Assembly: GCA_964419605.1 (NCBI GenBank)
Contig: CAYQQM010000007.1
Coordinates: 1-64,000 of the forward strand
Direction of reading: 5' to 3'
Source of the DNA: JABFXX01 sp964419605
GTDB lineage: Bacteria > Myxococcota_A > Polyangia > Haliangiales > Haliangiaceae
DNA: 64,000 nucleotides
Shown: one piece after another, positions 17,839 through 27,169 of the stretch
How the letters are laid out: each line of letters starts with the position of its first letter
Numbering within the stretch: position 1 is the stretch's first letter
Translations under genes and position numbers: made by a program
Notes under the pieces: model-generated
Seen by the model: the letters and a program-made list of their open reading frames with translations, nothing else
Databases searched by the model: none
What the model was told of the DNA's origin: nothing

Positions 17839-17867
17839 GCGTTGTCAAAGCGTCGGCGAAAATGATC
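17839..17867 (+). repeat. 29-bp dispersed direct repeat, copy 2
   Basis: Identical to 13403-13431. This copy lies 26 bases upstream of the Ser/Thr kinase ATG, in the opposite orientation relative to its downstream gene compared with copy 1. Confidence 0.8.
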
Positions 17868-17893
17868 GAACGCCGAATGGACTGTCTGCATCT

Positions 17894-20548
17894 ATGGATC
17901 TGCGGGTGGTCCGAGATATTTTGCGGGCGATGCTGGAGTCTGGACAGCCCGCTCGGGGTGCGACGCAAGCTGCTCAGACGGAGGGACTGGATGAACTCCT
18001 GCAGGCGGCGCGTCCCGCGGATGTCGAAAATTCGGTGCTGGCGCGGGCTCGCATTGCGGGACGGTTGTTTGGCACTGGGGGTGGGCTGGGGAGGTTTCGC
18101 GTGCTCGACCGGCTGGGCCGTGGCGGGATGGGCATGGTCTACGCAGCGTACGACCCGCAGCTCGACCGCAGCGTGGCGCTCAAGACGGTGCACGTGCCGA
18201 AGCGCGGACGCGAGCTCGCGCTGCAAGAAGCGAAAGCGCTCGCCAAGCTGTCGCATCCCAATGTGGTGCCGGTGTTCGACGTCGGGATCGAGGCCGATCA
18301 GGTGTACATCGTGATGGAGCTCGTGCGCGGCGACACCTTACGCGAGTGGGCCGCCGGGAAAGATCTTCGATCCGTTATCGATGCGTACCACCAGGCGGGC
18401 TACGCGCTGGCCGCCGCCCATGACGCAAACCTGGTGCACCGCGACTTCAAACCGGACAACGCGATCGTCGGCCTCGACGGTCGGGTTCGCGTGGTCGATT
18501 TTGGGCTGGCGTGCGAAGCCACAGACTCCAGCCAAGACGCGACAGCTTCGCGTCGGGCCGTCGGCACGCCGAAGTATATGGCTCCGGAGCAACGCGTTGG
18601 GGGTGTGGTAACTGCCGCAGCGGATCAATATAGCTTTTGCGTTTCTCTGGCCGAAGCGCTGCCGGCCCCGTTGCCGGGATGGATTGACGCCGTCGTCGCT
18701 CGCGGTCGCGCCGACGATCCGACCGCGCGGTATTCGTCCATGCATGAGCTGCTGCGGGCGCTCGGCCGAGATCCGGCGCGGCGACGTCGGCAGCGCATCG
18801 TTGCGGGAGGAGTGGGTATTGCCTTGGCGGGAGTGGCAGGCATTGCGTTTTTGGCTGGGCACAATCGAGCGTCGGAGGCGGAGTACTGCAGCGGGGGCCA
18901 CCGCGAGCTGCAAGCGGCGTGGCCCATGGCAAATCAGCTCGCCGCGCTGACGCGCATCGCGATGTTGTCTCCCTACGGCCGGTCGGTGTTCGAAGTTCTG
19001 GACCGGCAACTGACGGCATACCGAACGCGCTGGGTGGTTGGTCATCGCGACGCATGCCTGGCGCAGCGCGCTGGCGCGTTGTCGGAGCGGCTGTTCGACC
19101 GCCGGATGGCGTGTCTCGATCAGAGCCGCGCGGCGTTTGCGACTTTGGCGCACATCGCGACCGACACTTCCGCCGCCGATGTGCCCAATATGGCTCGCGC
19201 TGCAGGCGCGCTTCCCGATCCCGATGCGTGCCGAAGTCTCGCCGCCCTGGCCGACAACGTCGGGCCGCCCCCGCCACCTCTGGCCACCGAGGTGACGCAT
19301 CAGCGCGACCAACTCGCACGTGCGCGCGTTCAGCTCGTCGCCGCAAAGTATTCAGAGGCTCGAGTGGTCACAGCCCAGGTCATCGCGAAGGCGCGCGCGC
19401 TAGGGTATCGCCCGCTACTCGCTGAAGCGCTGTTGGTGGACGGTCACGTGCTGCTCCAAACCAGCCAAGATTCGGAAGGAATTGCGGTGCTGCGCGAGGC
19501 CACAAATATTGCGTTCGAAGTCAACGCGGATGATCTGGCGGTTGAAGCGTGGGCACGTCGCGCATGGCTTGAGGGTGTCAGTGATCCATCGACGCCAACG
19601 ACCCTCGGGGGTGCGGACGTCGTGACCGCACTAGCAGCGCGCAGCCGCGATGCGTTTCCTCGCGCACTGCTCTACAACAATATTGGAAGCGTTGAACTCG
19701 CCCGGGGCAACCGCGCGGCAGCGAGGGCAGCGTTTGAACGCGCACTCGCCGAGGCGGAGAAGGTCACCGGGCCCGGTGCGGTCGAGCTGATCGCGGTTCG
19801 CCAAAATCTCGCGTTGACTGTCGAAGACGCTAACTACTCGGAGCAGCTAATGCAAGGCGCTCGCCGCGACCTGGTCGCACGCCTGGGCGACGCTCACCCC
19901 GACGTACTCATGCTGGACTACATACGGGCGACAGCGGTCATCGCATCGCTGCCGCGTGCGCAAGCACTGCTGTCGACTGCGTGTGCCAAGAACGAGCTTC
20001 ATTCCAGCCTGCTGGCGCAGACCGCGAGGTGTTGGGTAGAGCTGGCGGATGTTCGGTTCGAGCTGGGTGATCGAGAGGGTGCGATGGCGGCCCTGCATCG
20101 CGCATTGAACTACGGAGCTGGTGAGCTCGAGGATACTCCTGAGGTGCGGGGGTACGCTCTGCTTTGGCAAGATGATCCGACGCGCGCAGCTGCGGCGTTC
20201 GCGGCAGCACTGGCAGATCCGCTTCCGGCCGATGCTCCGTGGCACGTTCGCTTTTATCGCGCCAAAGTGCTGCTTGGCGCGGGACGCGCACGGGCAGCGC
20301 AGGGCCAACTTGCGGGCGCGCGTGCGGTCGTGGAGCCCGCAGTCTCGGCGTTGCAGGATGTTTTCCGAGGTCACCCCGCGGTCGCGATCGCGCGCCGGCT
20401 GGGTCGTGCTCGGGCGGAGCTTGCGCGGCTTCAGTCCAAAACCGGTCAAGACCCAACCTCAAACGCCGCGTTGGCCCTTGAATGGTTTCGGCGATCTCAA
20501 GCCCCACTCGCCATGATCGGCGAACTTGAGATGCTACAGCGGAAGTAG
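17894..20548 (+). CDS. Ser/Thr protein kinase with TPR-type C-terminus
   Basis: An 884-aa membrane kinase. The glycine loop is GRGGMGMVYAA, the ATP lysine is Lys97 (VALK), the catalytic loop is HRDFKPDN (182-189), then DFG (202-204) and GTPKYMAPEQ. A membrane segment lies at about 302-322, followed by a roughly 560-residue helical TPR-like region, as in many myxobacterial kinases. About 40 residues normally present after the DQYSFC helix (the helix F-G substrate region) are missing. The frame is open to 17705, but ATG 17894 gives the usual N-terminus. Its 3' end overlaps the ADYC gene by 15 bases, tail to tail. Confidence 0.88.
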   Translation: MDLRVVRDILRAMLESGQPARGATQAAQTEGLDELLQAARPADVENSVLARARIAGRLFGTGGGLGRFRVLDRLGRGGMGMVYAAYDPQLDRSVALKTVHVPKRGRELALQEAKALAKLSHPNVVPVFDVGIEADQVYIVMELVRGDTLREWAAGKDLRSVIDAYHQAGYALAAAHDANLVHRDFKPDNAIVGLDGRVRVVDFGLACEATDSSQDATASRRAVGTPKYMAPEQRVGGVVTAAADQYSFCVSLAEALPAPLPGWIDAVVARGRADDPTARYSSMHELLRALGRDPARRRRQRIVAGGVGIALAGVAGIAFLAGHNRASEAEYCSGGHRELQAAWPMANQLAALTRIAMLSPYGRSVFEVLDRQLTAYRTRWVVGHRDACLAQRAGALSERLFDRRMACLDQSRAAFATLAHIATDTSAADVPNMARAAGALPDPDACRSLAALADNVGPPPPPLATEVTHQRDQLARARVQLVAAKYSEARVVTAQVIAKARALGYRPLLAEALLVDGHVLLQTSQDSEGIAVLREATNIAFEVNADDLAVEAWARRAWLEGVSDPSTPTTLGGADVVTALAARSRDAFPRALLYNNIGSVELARGNRAAARAAFERALAEAEKVTGPGAVELIAVRQNLALTVEDANYSEQLMQGARRDLVARLGDAHPDVLMLDYIRATAVIASLPRAQALLSTACAKNELHSSLLAQTARCWVELADVRFELGDREGAMAALHRALNYGAGELEDTPEVRGYALLWQDDPTRAAAAFAAALADPLPADAPWHVRFYRAKVLLGAGRARAAQGQLAGARAVVEPAVSALQDVFRGHPAVAIARRLGRARAELARLQSKTGQDPTSNAALALEWFRRSQAPLAMIGELEMLQRK

Positions 20549-21613
20549 CTTTGAAGTAACGTACGGATACGGCAAGATGGCCCCTCTGGGAATCCAGGGA
20601 ATCGAGTCACAGGAGGGGAGGTCCCCACACTCGTGATCGATTCCTAAGCGGATCTTAGGGGAGCGTCGTCTCGGAGTATTCAAACATATAGCTCCTCGGG
20701 CCTTCCAAACCGCTTCGAGTTCCGTCGCTTCGGACCAGCGAGCAAACTCGGTCTTTCCGTCGGAATAGGTCAGTGGGACCCCGTCGACGGTGAACGATCT
20801 GCCGGTTCCGCAGTAGTCCGCAGTGAACATCTTTAGCATGGCTTGTCGGTGGGAAACGCTGGTTGGGTAAACCGGGCGGCCCACGTCGTTGATACTGCCG
20901 GCTCTAGTGTGGCGGGTGAGGTGCATCTTGGCGGGTGCAGTTCCAGCACATGCAACGTTGAATCGCGGGTCGGAATCTAGAGGCAGTGATTCGGGTACTG
21001 AGCTCACCGTCTTGCGAATCGGGTCGTAGTAGTCGCCTTGGAACACCAGAGTGGCGTGTGTTGTTCGACCCCAGACTGGCTCCAATCGGTCCTCGCGGCA
21101 CACATATTCGGGCTTGCGTTGCACGTCTCCTTCGCGTCGCGCTTTCATTAGGTAGAACGGCACAATCTCGGTGGGAGCCTCCCGAGAGTTGACCCAAAAT
21201 TGGAGATCCTGCGGATAGTAGGCCTCGATGAAAACTTCATACGCCCCGTGAACAGGGTGTTTGAGAACGATGACGGCATTTTCCAATGCGTATCCCGAGT
21301 ACGTTGTGCCGCCGTAATCCACGGCGATTAGGTGGTGGCGGCGGACACCAATGCGCCGTAGCGCGGTGCCATCCTTAAGACGGGCGCTGTCGATGCGGAG
21401 CCCGTACCCGTTCGGAAATCCATCACTATTGAGTTCGTCGAACAGCAGCCCGTCTCCAACGGTTGCAGAGTTCGTTCCGGTTCCCCATCTGGGCGCAGCG
21501 GAAAGTCGCTCAATTTCCTCGATTTCTGGGGCTCCCTGCGTCTCGACCGGCTCATCGAGCGAAACGCAGGAGGGGATAAGAAGGGCGGTGGCGATGGCGA
21601 GGAGTGGTTTCAT
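20534..21613 (-). CDS. ADYC-domain lipoprotein
   Basis: A 359-aa lipoprotein with lipobox Cys16 (LLIPSC). The signature FTADYCGTGRSFTVDG names the ADYC domain, a family I know mainly from myxobacteria and relatives and of unknown function. Several paired cysteines (VCREDRLEPVW, VACAG, CGDLPSC) suggest disulfides in the exported domain. It starts 68 bases after the sigma factor stop in the same direction, so the sigma factor may control it. Confidence 0.82.
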   Translation of the reverse strand: MKPLLAIATALLIPSCVSLDEPVETQGAPEIEEIERLSAAPRWGTGTNSATVGDGLLFDELNSDGFPNGYGLRIDSARLKDGTALRRIGVRRHHLIAVDYGGTTYSGYALENAVIVLKHPVHGAYEVFIEAYYPQDLQFWVNSREAPTEIVPFYLMKARREGDVQRKPEYVCREDRLEPVWGRTTHATLVFQGDYYDPIRKTVSSVPESLPLDSDPRFNVACAGTAPAKMHLTRHTRAGSINDVGRPVYPTSVSHRQAMLKMFTADYCGTGRSFTVDGVPLTYSDGKTEFARWSEATELEAVWKARGAICLNTPRRRSPKIRLGIDHECGDLPSCDSIPWIPRGAILPYPYVTSKLLPL

Positions 21614-21680
21614 AGGCCTCGTGGTAGTTCCGGGTGTGCGGCCAGCGTTACAAGCAAAACGAGTGCTGCATGGTTGATGG

Positions 21681-22316
21681 CTATCTACCTGAATCATTTG
21701 GGTTCTCCGCTTGGGTAAGGGCAACGACAAGGCGGTCGTCGCTGCGTTCACTTCCGATATCGGCTCGGAGTGCGGAAAGTTGCTTGCGAAGCGCATCCCG
21801 CGCCCGCAGCAGGCGGACCCGGACAGTTCCGGCAGCAGTTTCAAATACTTGCGCGAGCGCCGCGGCGTCGAGATCTTGCCAGTAATGAAGTTCGAGCAGG
21901 AGTTGTTGTTCCGCGGGTAGCTGAAGCAGGGCGTGGCGGAGCAGCTCGATTTGGTTGGCTCGGTCGATCTTGGTCGGGGGCGGCGTGGTGGCGGCTGCGA
22001 TCGAAATTTGATCAAAATCGAAGTGATCGCCCTTGGGCTGCTGGCGCAGGAATTTGTAGAGCTGCTTGCGAGCAATTGCGAACAAGTAGGTTCGGAACGA
22101 GGAGTCGGCGCGAAACCGGTCTCGGCCAGCCACGCACGCAGCAAATGTGCGTTGAACCATGTCGTCGACATCGGCGGGAACTTTGTGCTCGAAGAATTGG
22201 TAGATGGCTTGGAAATGCCGCGCAAACAACGCTTGACCCGAAGCAACATCGCCGGTTCGCCAGCGCTCGAGCAATACAAGGTCATCCTCAGATCCGGACT
22301 TCCCGGGGTCGGACAC
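21681..22316 (-). CDS. ECF-type RNA polymerase sigma factor
   Basis: A 211-aa sigma-70 family protein with region 2 (ADVDDMVQRTFAACVAGRDRF, then FRTYLFAIARKQLYKFLR) and region 4 (LPAEQQLLLELHYWQDLDAA followed by GTVRVRLLRARDALRKQL). The frame is open to 22565, which overlaps the divergent protease gene; the GTG at 22316 gives a normal length and is preferred, with moderate certainty about the exact start. It probably transcribes the downstream ADYC lipoprotein gene. Confidence 0.82.
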   Translation of the reverse strand: MSDPGKSGSEDDLVLLERWRTGDVASGQALFARHFQAIYQFFEHKVPADVDDMVQRTFAACVAGRDRFRADSSFRTYLFAIARKQLYKFLRQQPKGDHFDFDQISIAAATTPPPTKIDRANQIELLRHALLQLPAEQQLLLELHYWQDLDAAALAQVFETAAGTVRVRLLRARDALRKQLSALRADIGSERSDDRLVVALTQAENPNDSGR

Positions 22317-22517
22317 AGAACTGCATCGTAGATCGGCGAGGCACCCAACCGGAAGCGGTGGCGACGACGAAGCGAACCAACGAGCGATTCGCAGCCGTGG
22401 AGATTGGTGGCGGACCGCCCAGGGACGCCGCACGTGGGTCACGTGACGGATTCGGAGTCGACCCTTTTTTTGTAACGCTTCGCGCAAGAGTGGAACTACC
22501 GGCCCGGAGGTCGTTTC

Positions 22518-24329
22518 ATGATGGAAAAATTTTCTGCGTTCTCTGATCGCGTTGCCCTTTCTCAACCGAAGCGGAAGTTTCTTCGAACGGAGGTGATGTC
22601 CGTTGTTGGACTGGCTTCAATCGTTGCGCTCGGTGCATGCGTTGCGCCCACCGACGAAGACGATACGGACGCCGAGGTTGCCTCGGCCGAACAGGAGCTT
22701 CGCGGCGGCACGGTGACGACTGCTGCGACGCATCGGCGGGAGGTCGGGAGATGGGGCGGTTGCACGGCGACCGCCATCGCTCCCCAGTGGGTCATTGCCG
22801 CGGCGCATTGTTGGGACTATCTCGACACGATCGATACAGCGGCCACGCCGCACCTGCTGTTCCAGACGTCGACCGACGGCGTATCGTGGGGCGCAGGATC
22901 CTGCGTCGGCTGCCAATCGATCGAGACCGATCGCACGATCATGCTCCACAGCGAGACGGCTCTTGGCCGAGATGACATCGCGCTCATTCGCCTGCGCACG
23001 CCCCTCAACACATCGTTCCTTACCCCGGCCACGCTGGCCGCCGCCGTGCCAACTACTGGCAGCGTCACGACGTGGGGGCTGGGCTGTACCGCACTTGGAG
23101 GCGGTTCCGACGGGAAGATGCGATACGGCGTGTCCGCCGCAGGTGCACCGACTCATATGCTGTGTCCGGGAGATTCCGGCGGCCCGCGTTTCGCAGGCAC
23201 TGGACGCACCGGCGCGTTGTTCGCCGTCAATAGCTATCTTAGCGCCGGTGGCGATGGGTTCGGCGACGTCGTTGCTCATCGCACGGAAATCTTGAACATC
23301 ATGTCCTCATGGGAAAGCGATTCCTTGAGCCCGGATGTCGATCGTGGAGCGTTTTGTCCCGCGCCGCGCCAGATGCACTGGGGGGACGTGAACGCCGACG
23401 GACTTCCGGACGCGATTTGCCACGACACATCAGGTGGCCGCATTCAAGTCGCGGAGAATCGCAATCGCCATGTTCGTTTCGTTTACGACGCCGGACCCGT
23501 CGCCTTCTGCACTGGCGTTGGCGCAAAGCTTTACACCGGCGATTTCACCGGCGATGGCCGCACCGATTTGCTGTGTCGCACACCGACTGCTTGGGGTTCG
23601 ACGTTGCGGACCTACGTGGCCCAGCCAACCATCGCGCCGCGTTACCGCCTCGCAGATCCTGCGCACCAACTGCTGGGGACGACGTGGTGCACGCACGCCT
23701 CCGCGCAGATGCTAGTGGGCGATTTCAACGGAGACCGGCGAACCGATTTGTTGTGCCACGACAAGGCAAGCGGCGCCAAATGGATCCGGTACACGGATGC
23801 GACCGGCCGGATTCCCAGCACGAGCACAGGCGAGTTCTTCACCGACACGCATTGGTGCAGCCATGTGGGAGCCGAATTGTTCACGGGCGATTTCAATCGC
23901 GACGCGAAGACCGATCTACTGTGCTTCACCCGTCCGACGGGATACCTCCACGTTCAACTCTCGCGTGGCGGCTCGACGCCGTTCGCTTCCTGGGTCGATT
24001 CCGAGTTGTCCGCAACGCTTAACACCGGGTTGACATGCGCAGCCGATGGCGGCTGTGCCGATGGTCAGCGCTGCGAAGCGGGAACGTGTCGCGAGCGGAT
24101 GTGCACTCGCAGTGGCAAGCTGCTTGTGGGCGATTTCAGCGGCGACAAGGTAAGCGATGTGGTGTGCGAGTATCCGACCGGGCGGACGTTTGGGGTTCGG
24201 CCGTTTGCAGGCCTGCCCAGCGCAGGCGACGGCAGGGCGATTCTGCAAAGCACCGGCGGCTACTTCATCGGTTGGGGCGGAAAGCTTCGGCTGCGAACGC
24301 TTCTGGCCAGCAGCCAGAGCTGGAACTGA
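22518..24329 (+). CDS. lipoprotein trypsin-like serine protease with FG-GAP-like repeats
   Basis: A 603-aa exported protein. A signal segment ends in a lipobox at Cys41 (VALGAC). The S1 protease domain has His97 (AAHCW), Asp153 (GRDDIALIRL) and Ser220 (CPGDSGGP). From about residue 280 there are four to five FG-GAP/VCBS-like repeats of the form GDFNGDRRTDLLCHD, which probably form a propeller that binds calcium. An EGF-like cysteine cluster (CADGQRCEAGTC) precedes the last repeat. A GGAGG ribosome site precedes the ATG pair at 22518/22521. Confidence 0.9.
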   Translation: MMEKFSAFSDRVALSQPKRKFLRTEVMSVVGLASIVALGACVAPTDEDDTDAEVASAEQELRGGTVTTAATHRREVGRWGGCTATAIAPQWVIAAAHCWDYLDTIDTAATPHLLFQTSTDGVSWGAGSCVGCQSIETDRTIMLHSETALGRDDIALIRLRTPLNTSFLTPATLAAAVPTTGSVTTWGLGCTALGGGSDGKMRYGVSAAGAPTHMLCPGDSGGPRFAGTGRTGALFAVNSYLSAGGDGFGDVVAHRTEILNIMSSWESDSLSPDVDRGAFCPAPRQMHWGDVNADGLPDAICHDTSGGRIQVAENRNRHVRFVYDAGPVAFCTGVGAKLYTGDFTGDGRTDLLCRTPTAWGSTLRTYVAQPTIAPRYRLADPAHQLLGTTWCTHASAQMLVGDFNGDRRTDLLCHDKASGAKWIRYTDATGRIPSTSTGEFFTDTHWCSHVGAELFTGDFNRDAKTDLLCFTRPTGYLHVQLSRGGSTPFASWVDSELSATLNTGLTCAADGGCADGQRCEAGTCRERMCTRSGKLLVGDFSGDKVSDVVCEYPTGRTFGVRPFAGLPSAGDGRAILQSTGGYFIGWGGKLRLRTLLASSQSWN

Positions 24330-24518
24330 TCGCGCGGGCCTGGGTTTGGTCGAAGCTCACGCAAGCCGAAGTTCACCGATGCTCGGAGCGACCATCAGTC
24401 GTGCAAAACCCCGGCCCGAGTGAAATCCGGTCCCTGCATGCCTCGAAAAACGAAATAGCTTCGCGATCTTACACATACGTTGACGGGGTCGAAACCCGGT
24501 GTTACCTGGTAGCTCGTT

Positions 24519-25634
24519 TTGATCGCCGAAGGGAACAAACCCGATTTTCGCGCCCTGACGCTCGATGGTGCCGAGGCTGTTGCGATCCGACACGGATGGC
24601 CCCGGTTTCGCGGCGAGCAGATCTGGCGCTGGGTGCACCAGCACGGGGTGCGCAGCTTCGATGAAATGTCGAATTTGGGCCGGGAGACGAAACAAACCCT
24701 CGCTGATTCATCGGCGCTCGGCGGTCTCGATCTGGCCGAGGTTCAAACCGGAGCCGATGGAACCCGCAAGTTGCGGTTCGTAACTCACGACGGTCATTCG
24801 ATCGAAAGCGTGATTATCCCCGATGGCCATAAAACGACGCAGTGCATCTCTTCGCAGGTTGGCTGCGCGGTGGATTGTCGGTTTTGCGCCACTGCGAAAT
24901 TGGGCTTGGTGCGCAACCTCGACGCGGGGGAAATCGTGGATCAAGTGTACCTCGCCCGGCGGCTGCTCGCGCAGACCGATCCGGACCGGCGCATCACCAA
25001 CATCGTCTATATGGGGATGGGTGAGCCACTGCACAATTACGATAACTTGATCCAGTCGCTGCGCATTCTCACGCACGATAAAGGCGCCAAGCTGGCGCAA
25101 CGCCGAGTCACGGTATCGACTTCGGGCCTGGTACCGAAGCTCGAGCGGTTAGGTCGCGAAACGGTTCGGCCGAACCTCGCCGTGTCGCTGAACGCGCCGA
25201 ACGATGAACTTCGCGACGAGCTCATGCCCATAAACCGCAAGTGGAACATCGGGCGGCTGTTGGCGGCGTTAAAGGCGTATCCGCTTGAACAACGGCGTCG
25301 GATCACCTTCGAGTACGTGTTGCTCGCAAACGTGAACGACTCGCTACTTCACGCGGCTCAGCTTGCCAAGTTACTGCGCGGAGTCCGATGTAAACTCAAC
25401 TTGATTCCGTGGAATCCACATCCGGGCGCGCCGTACGAGCGCCCAACGATGACCGCGATCGACGCGTTTCAGGCAGAGTGCAAGCGCCTCGGCGTACCGG
25501 CGTACTTGCGGTTGCCGCGCGGCGACGACATCGACGCGGCGTGTGGCCAGCTGGCCAACCGTTCCAACGCGACGCCCGGCAGTCCGATCGTTCCACTTCG
25601 GGTGCGGCGGGCGGGACCGCCCGAAGTCGACTAG
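24519..25634 (+). CDS. rlmN: 23S rRNA (adenine-2503-C2)-methyltransferase RlmN
   Basis: A 371-aa radical SAM methyltransferase that methylates A2503 of 23S rRNA, and in some bacteria A37 of certain tRNAs. The cluster motif CAVDCRFC (CxxxCxxC) and the C-terminal methyl-carrying cysteine in GDDIDAACGQL are both present, so it looks functional. The N-terminal region matches the family (FRGEQIWRWVHQ). The start appears to be a TTG at 24519; no ATG is available upstream of the conserved region. Confidence 0.92.
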   Translation: MIAEGNKPDFRALTLDGAEAVAIRHGWPRFRGEQIWRWVHQHGVRSFDEMSNLGRETKQTLADSSALGGLDLAEVQTGADGTRKLRFVTHDGHSIESVIIPDGHKTTQCISSQVGCAVDCRFCATAKLGLVRNLDAGEIVDQVYLARRLLAQTDPDRRITNIVYMGMGEPLHNYDNLIQSLRILTHDKGAKLAQRRVTVSTSGLVPKLERLGRETVRPNLAVSLNAPNDELRDELMPINRKWNIGRLLAALKAYPLEQRRRITFEYVLLANVNDSLLHAAQLAKLLRGVRCKLNLIPWNPHPGAPYERPTMTAIDAFQAECKRLGVPAYLRLPRGDDIDAACGQLANRSNATPGSPIVPLRVRRAGPPEVD

Positions 25635-25702
25635 AGGCCCTCGAATGCGTAAATTGATCGTTCTCGCAGCCGATCCATCCCGACTCGCTGCCACGAAAAT
25701 AG

Positions 25703-25855
25703 CTACGCCACGGGCGCCTCCGCAGCGGTGAGGGTGACGTGATAGCCGAGGCGTTCCAGGCGTTTGACGAGGTTGCGCTTGACCTACCTGACCCAGAGTT
25801 TGCCGGCGCTCTCGTTGTTGCCCGGGGCGACGCCAGCCCAGGCAGCAGCGTGCTG
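25703..25855 (-). mobile_element. IS110-type transposase C-terminal remnant
   Basis: On the minus strand the sequence reads QHAAAWAGVAPGNNESAGK, very like the conserved C-terminal core of IS110 transposases, then an internal stop, then NLVKRLERLGYHVTLTAAE to a stop at 25703, like the family's C-terminus. The middle of the domain is deleted. No ends or full element could be found. The rest of 25635-26084 holds no gene I can support. Confidence 0.55.
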
Positions 25856-26084
25856 CGGCCTCGATGGGACTAAGCTGCATGGCTTTGTGAAAGCACATGG
25901 TCGCCAAAGATGGTCAAGATACGGGAGCGGACGTGTGACGAGCACCGCCGTCGCTCGAGGCATCGAGGGAAGGCCAGAAGAAGCGCTCGTAGCTACCGGA
26001 GCAGGCTCGCCGCCAGTGTCCTACAAAAATAGATAAGTATGGTAGCTATGGTCAAAATGTCCCACCTGGGGGACGATATCCGGC

Positions 26085-26981
26085 ATGGACCTTAACGAGC
26101 TGGTCGTCTTCGTGCGTGTCGTGCAGGCGGGCAGTATTCGCGGGGCGGCCGAGCTGATCGGGATGCCGAAGTCGACAGTGAGTCGGAAGTTGATCGAGCT
26201 CGAGGAGCGGCTCGATTCGCGCTTGCTTCAGCGCACGACGCGAAAACTCGGTCTCACCGATGTCGGCCGCATGTTCTATGAGCACGGCGTTCGCATTGTA
26301 TCCGAGGTGGAGAACGCCGAGCACGCAGTGCGAAGCCAGCACGAGGCTCCGCGCGGCCTGTTGCGGGTTACCACGCCGCTGAATCTCGCGGTCCTTGGAC
26401 CCATCATCAGCGACTACTTGAGGCGCTATCCCGAGGTGCGGCTGGAGCTATCCGCCAACGCGCGCGTGGTCGATCTCATCGAGGAGCGCTTCGACGTAGG
26501 AATTCGCATCGGCCGGCTCGAGGACTCGTCGCTGATCGCCAAGCCCGTGGCCACCGTTGAATGGATCCTCGCCGCTGCTCCGGCGTACCTGAAGCGGCGC
26601 GGCCGCGTTCGGTCACCAGCCGACTTGAACAAGCACGACTGCCTGCTGTTCGGCAGCAGCGCCAAACTCATGTTGACGCGCGATGGGACAGTGCAGAGCA
26701 TATCGATAACCCCTAAGCTGCTCGTCACCGACATGGATGTGTTGCAAACGGCGCTCAACGCCGGACTTGGCATCGCGGTCATACCGGCTTTTTTGTGCGA
26801 GAAGGCGATCCGCGCGCGCCGTCTCGAGCGTGTGCTTCCCAAGTGGAGCCCTCCATCCACGCCAATCCAGATCGTCTATCCGAGCACGCGGCATCTTTCG
26901 CCGACGGTGCGCAGTTTCATCGATCACGTGCAGGCGCGATTGGCGGGTATCACGCAGGGTGGTTGTCCACCCATCGCGTGA
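26085..26981 (+). CDS. LysR family transcriptional regulator
   Basis: A 298-aa LysR-type regulator. The N-terminal winged helix-turn-helix is clear (SIRGAAELIGMPKSTVSRKL), followed by the periplasmic-binding-like effector domain. It belongs to the subgroup close to AaeR/DmlR-like proteins by its N-terminal pattern MDLNELVVFVRVVQAGS. The target is unknown; the downstream dioxygenase gene is convergent, so it is not a classical divergent pair. Confidence 0.9.
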   Translation: MDLNELVVFVRVVQAGSIRGAAELIGMPKSTVSRKLIELEERLDSRLLQRTTRKLGLTDVGRMFYEHGVRIVSEVENAEHAVRSQHEAPRGLLRVTTPLNLAVLGPIISDYLRRYPEVRLELSANARVVDLIEERFDVGIRIGRLEDSSLIAKPVATVEWILAAAPAYLKRRGRVRSPADLNKHDCLLFGSSAKLMLTRDGTVQSISITPKLLVTDMDVLQTALNAGLGIAVIPAFLCEKAIRARRLERVLPKWSPPSTPIQIVYPSTRHLSPTVRSFIDHVQARLAGITQGGCPPIA

Positions 26982-27169
26982 GCGGTGGAGAGGCAATCGG
27001 ATACCAACGCCCAAGATGCTACTGCAAATCAGCCAGAAATCCCTCGGGAAAGCCGACGAAGTCGGTCATCTGATTCCTCGTTGGGAAGGTATTGCGCGTG
27101 AAGGGCGATAACACACGAGTTCGTGTCGATCGCGAGTTGCGAGTTTGATCGGTGATGCATGGGCTCGGC

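Noticed and set aside
17705..17893. Upstream extension of the Ser/Thr kinase
   Set aside because: The sequence is AT-rich promoter-like DNA followed by the 29-bp repeat; the translated extension has no kinase character.
21614..22348. Open frame extending the ADYC lipoprotein upstream to 22348
   Set aside because: It runs antisense-frame through the sigma factor gene and has no protein-like character; the lipoprotein signal at 21613 is the clear start.
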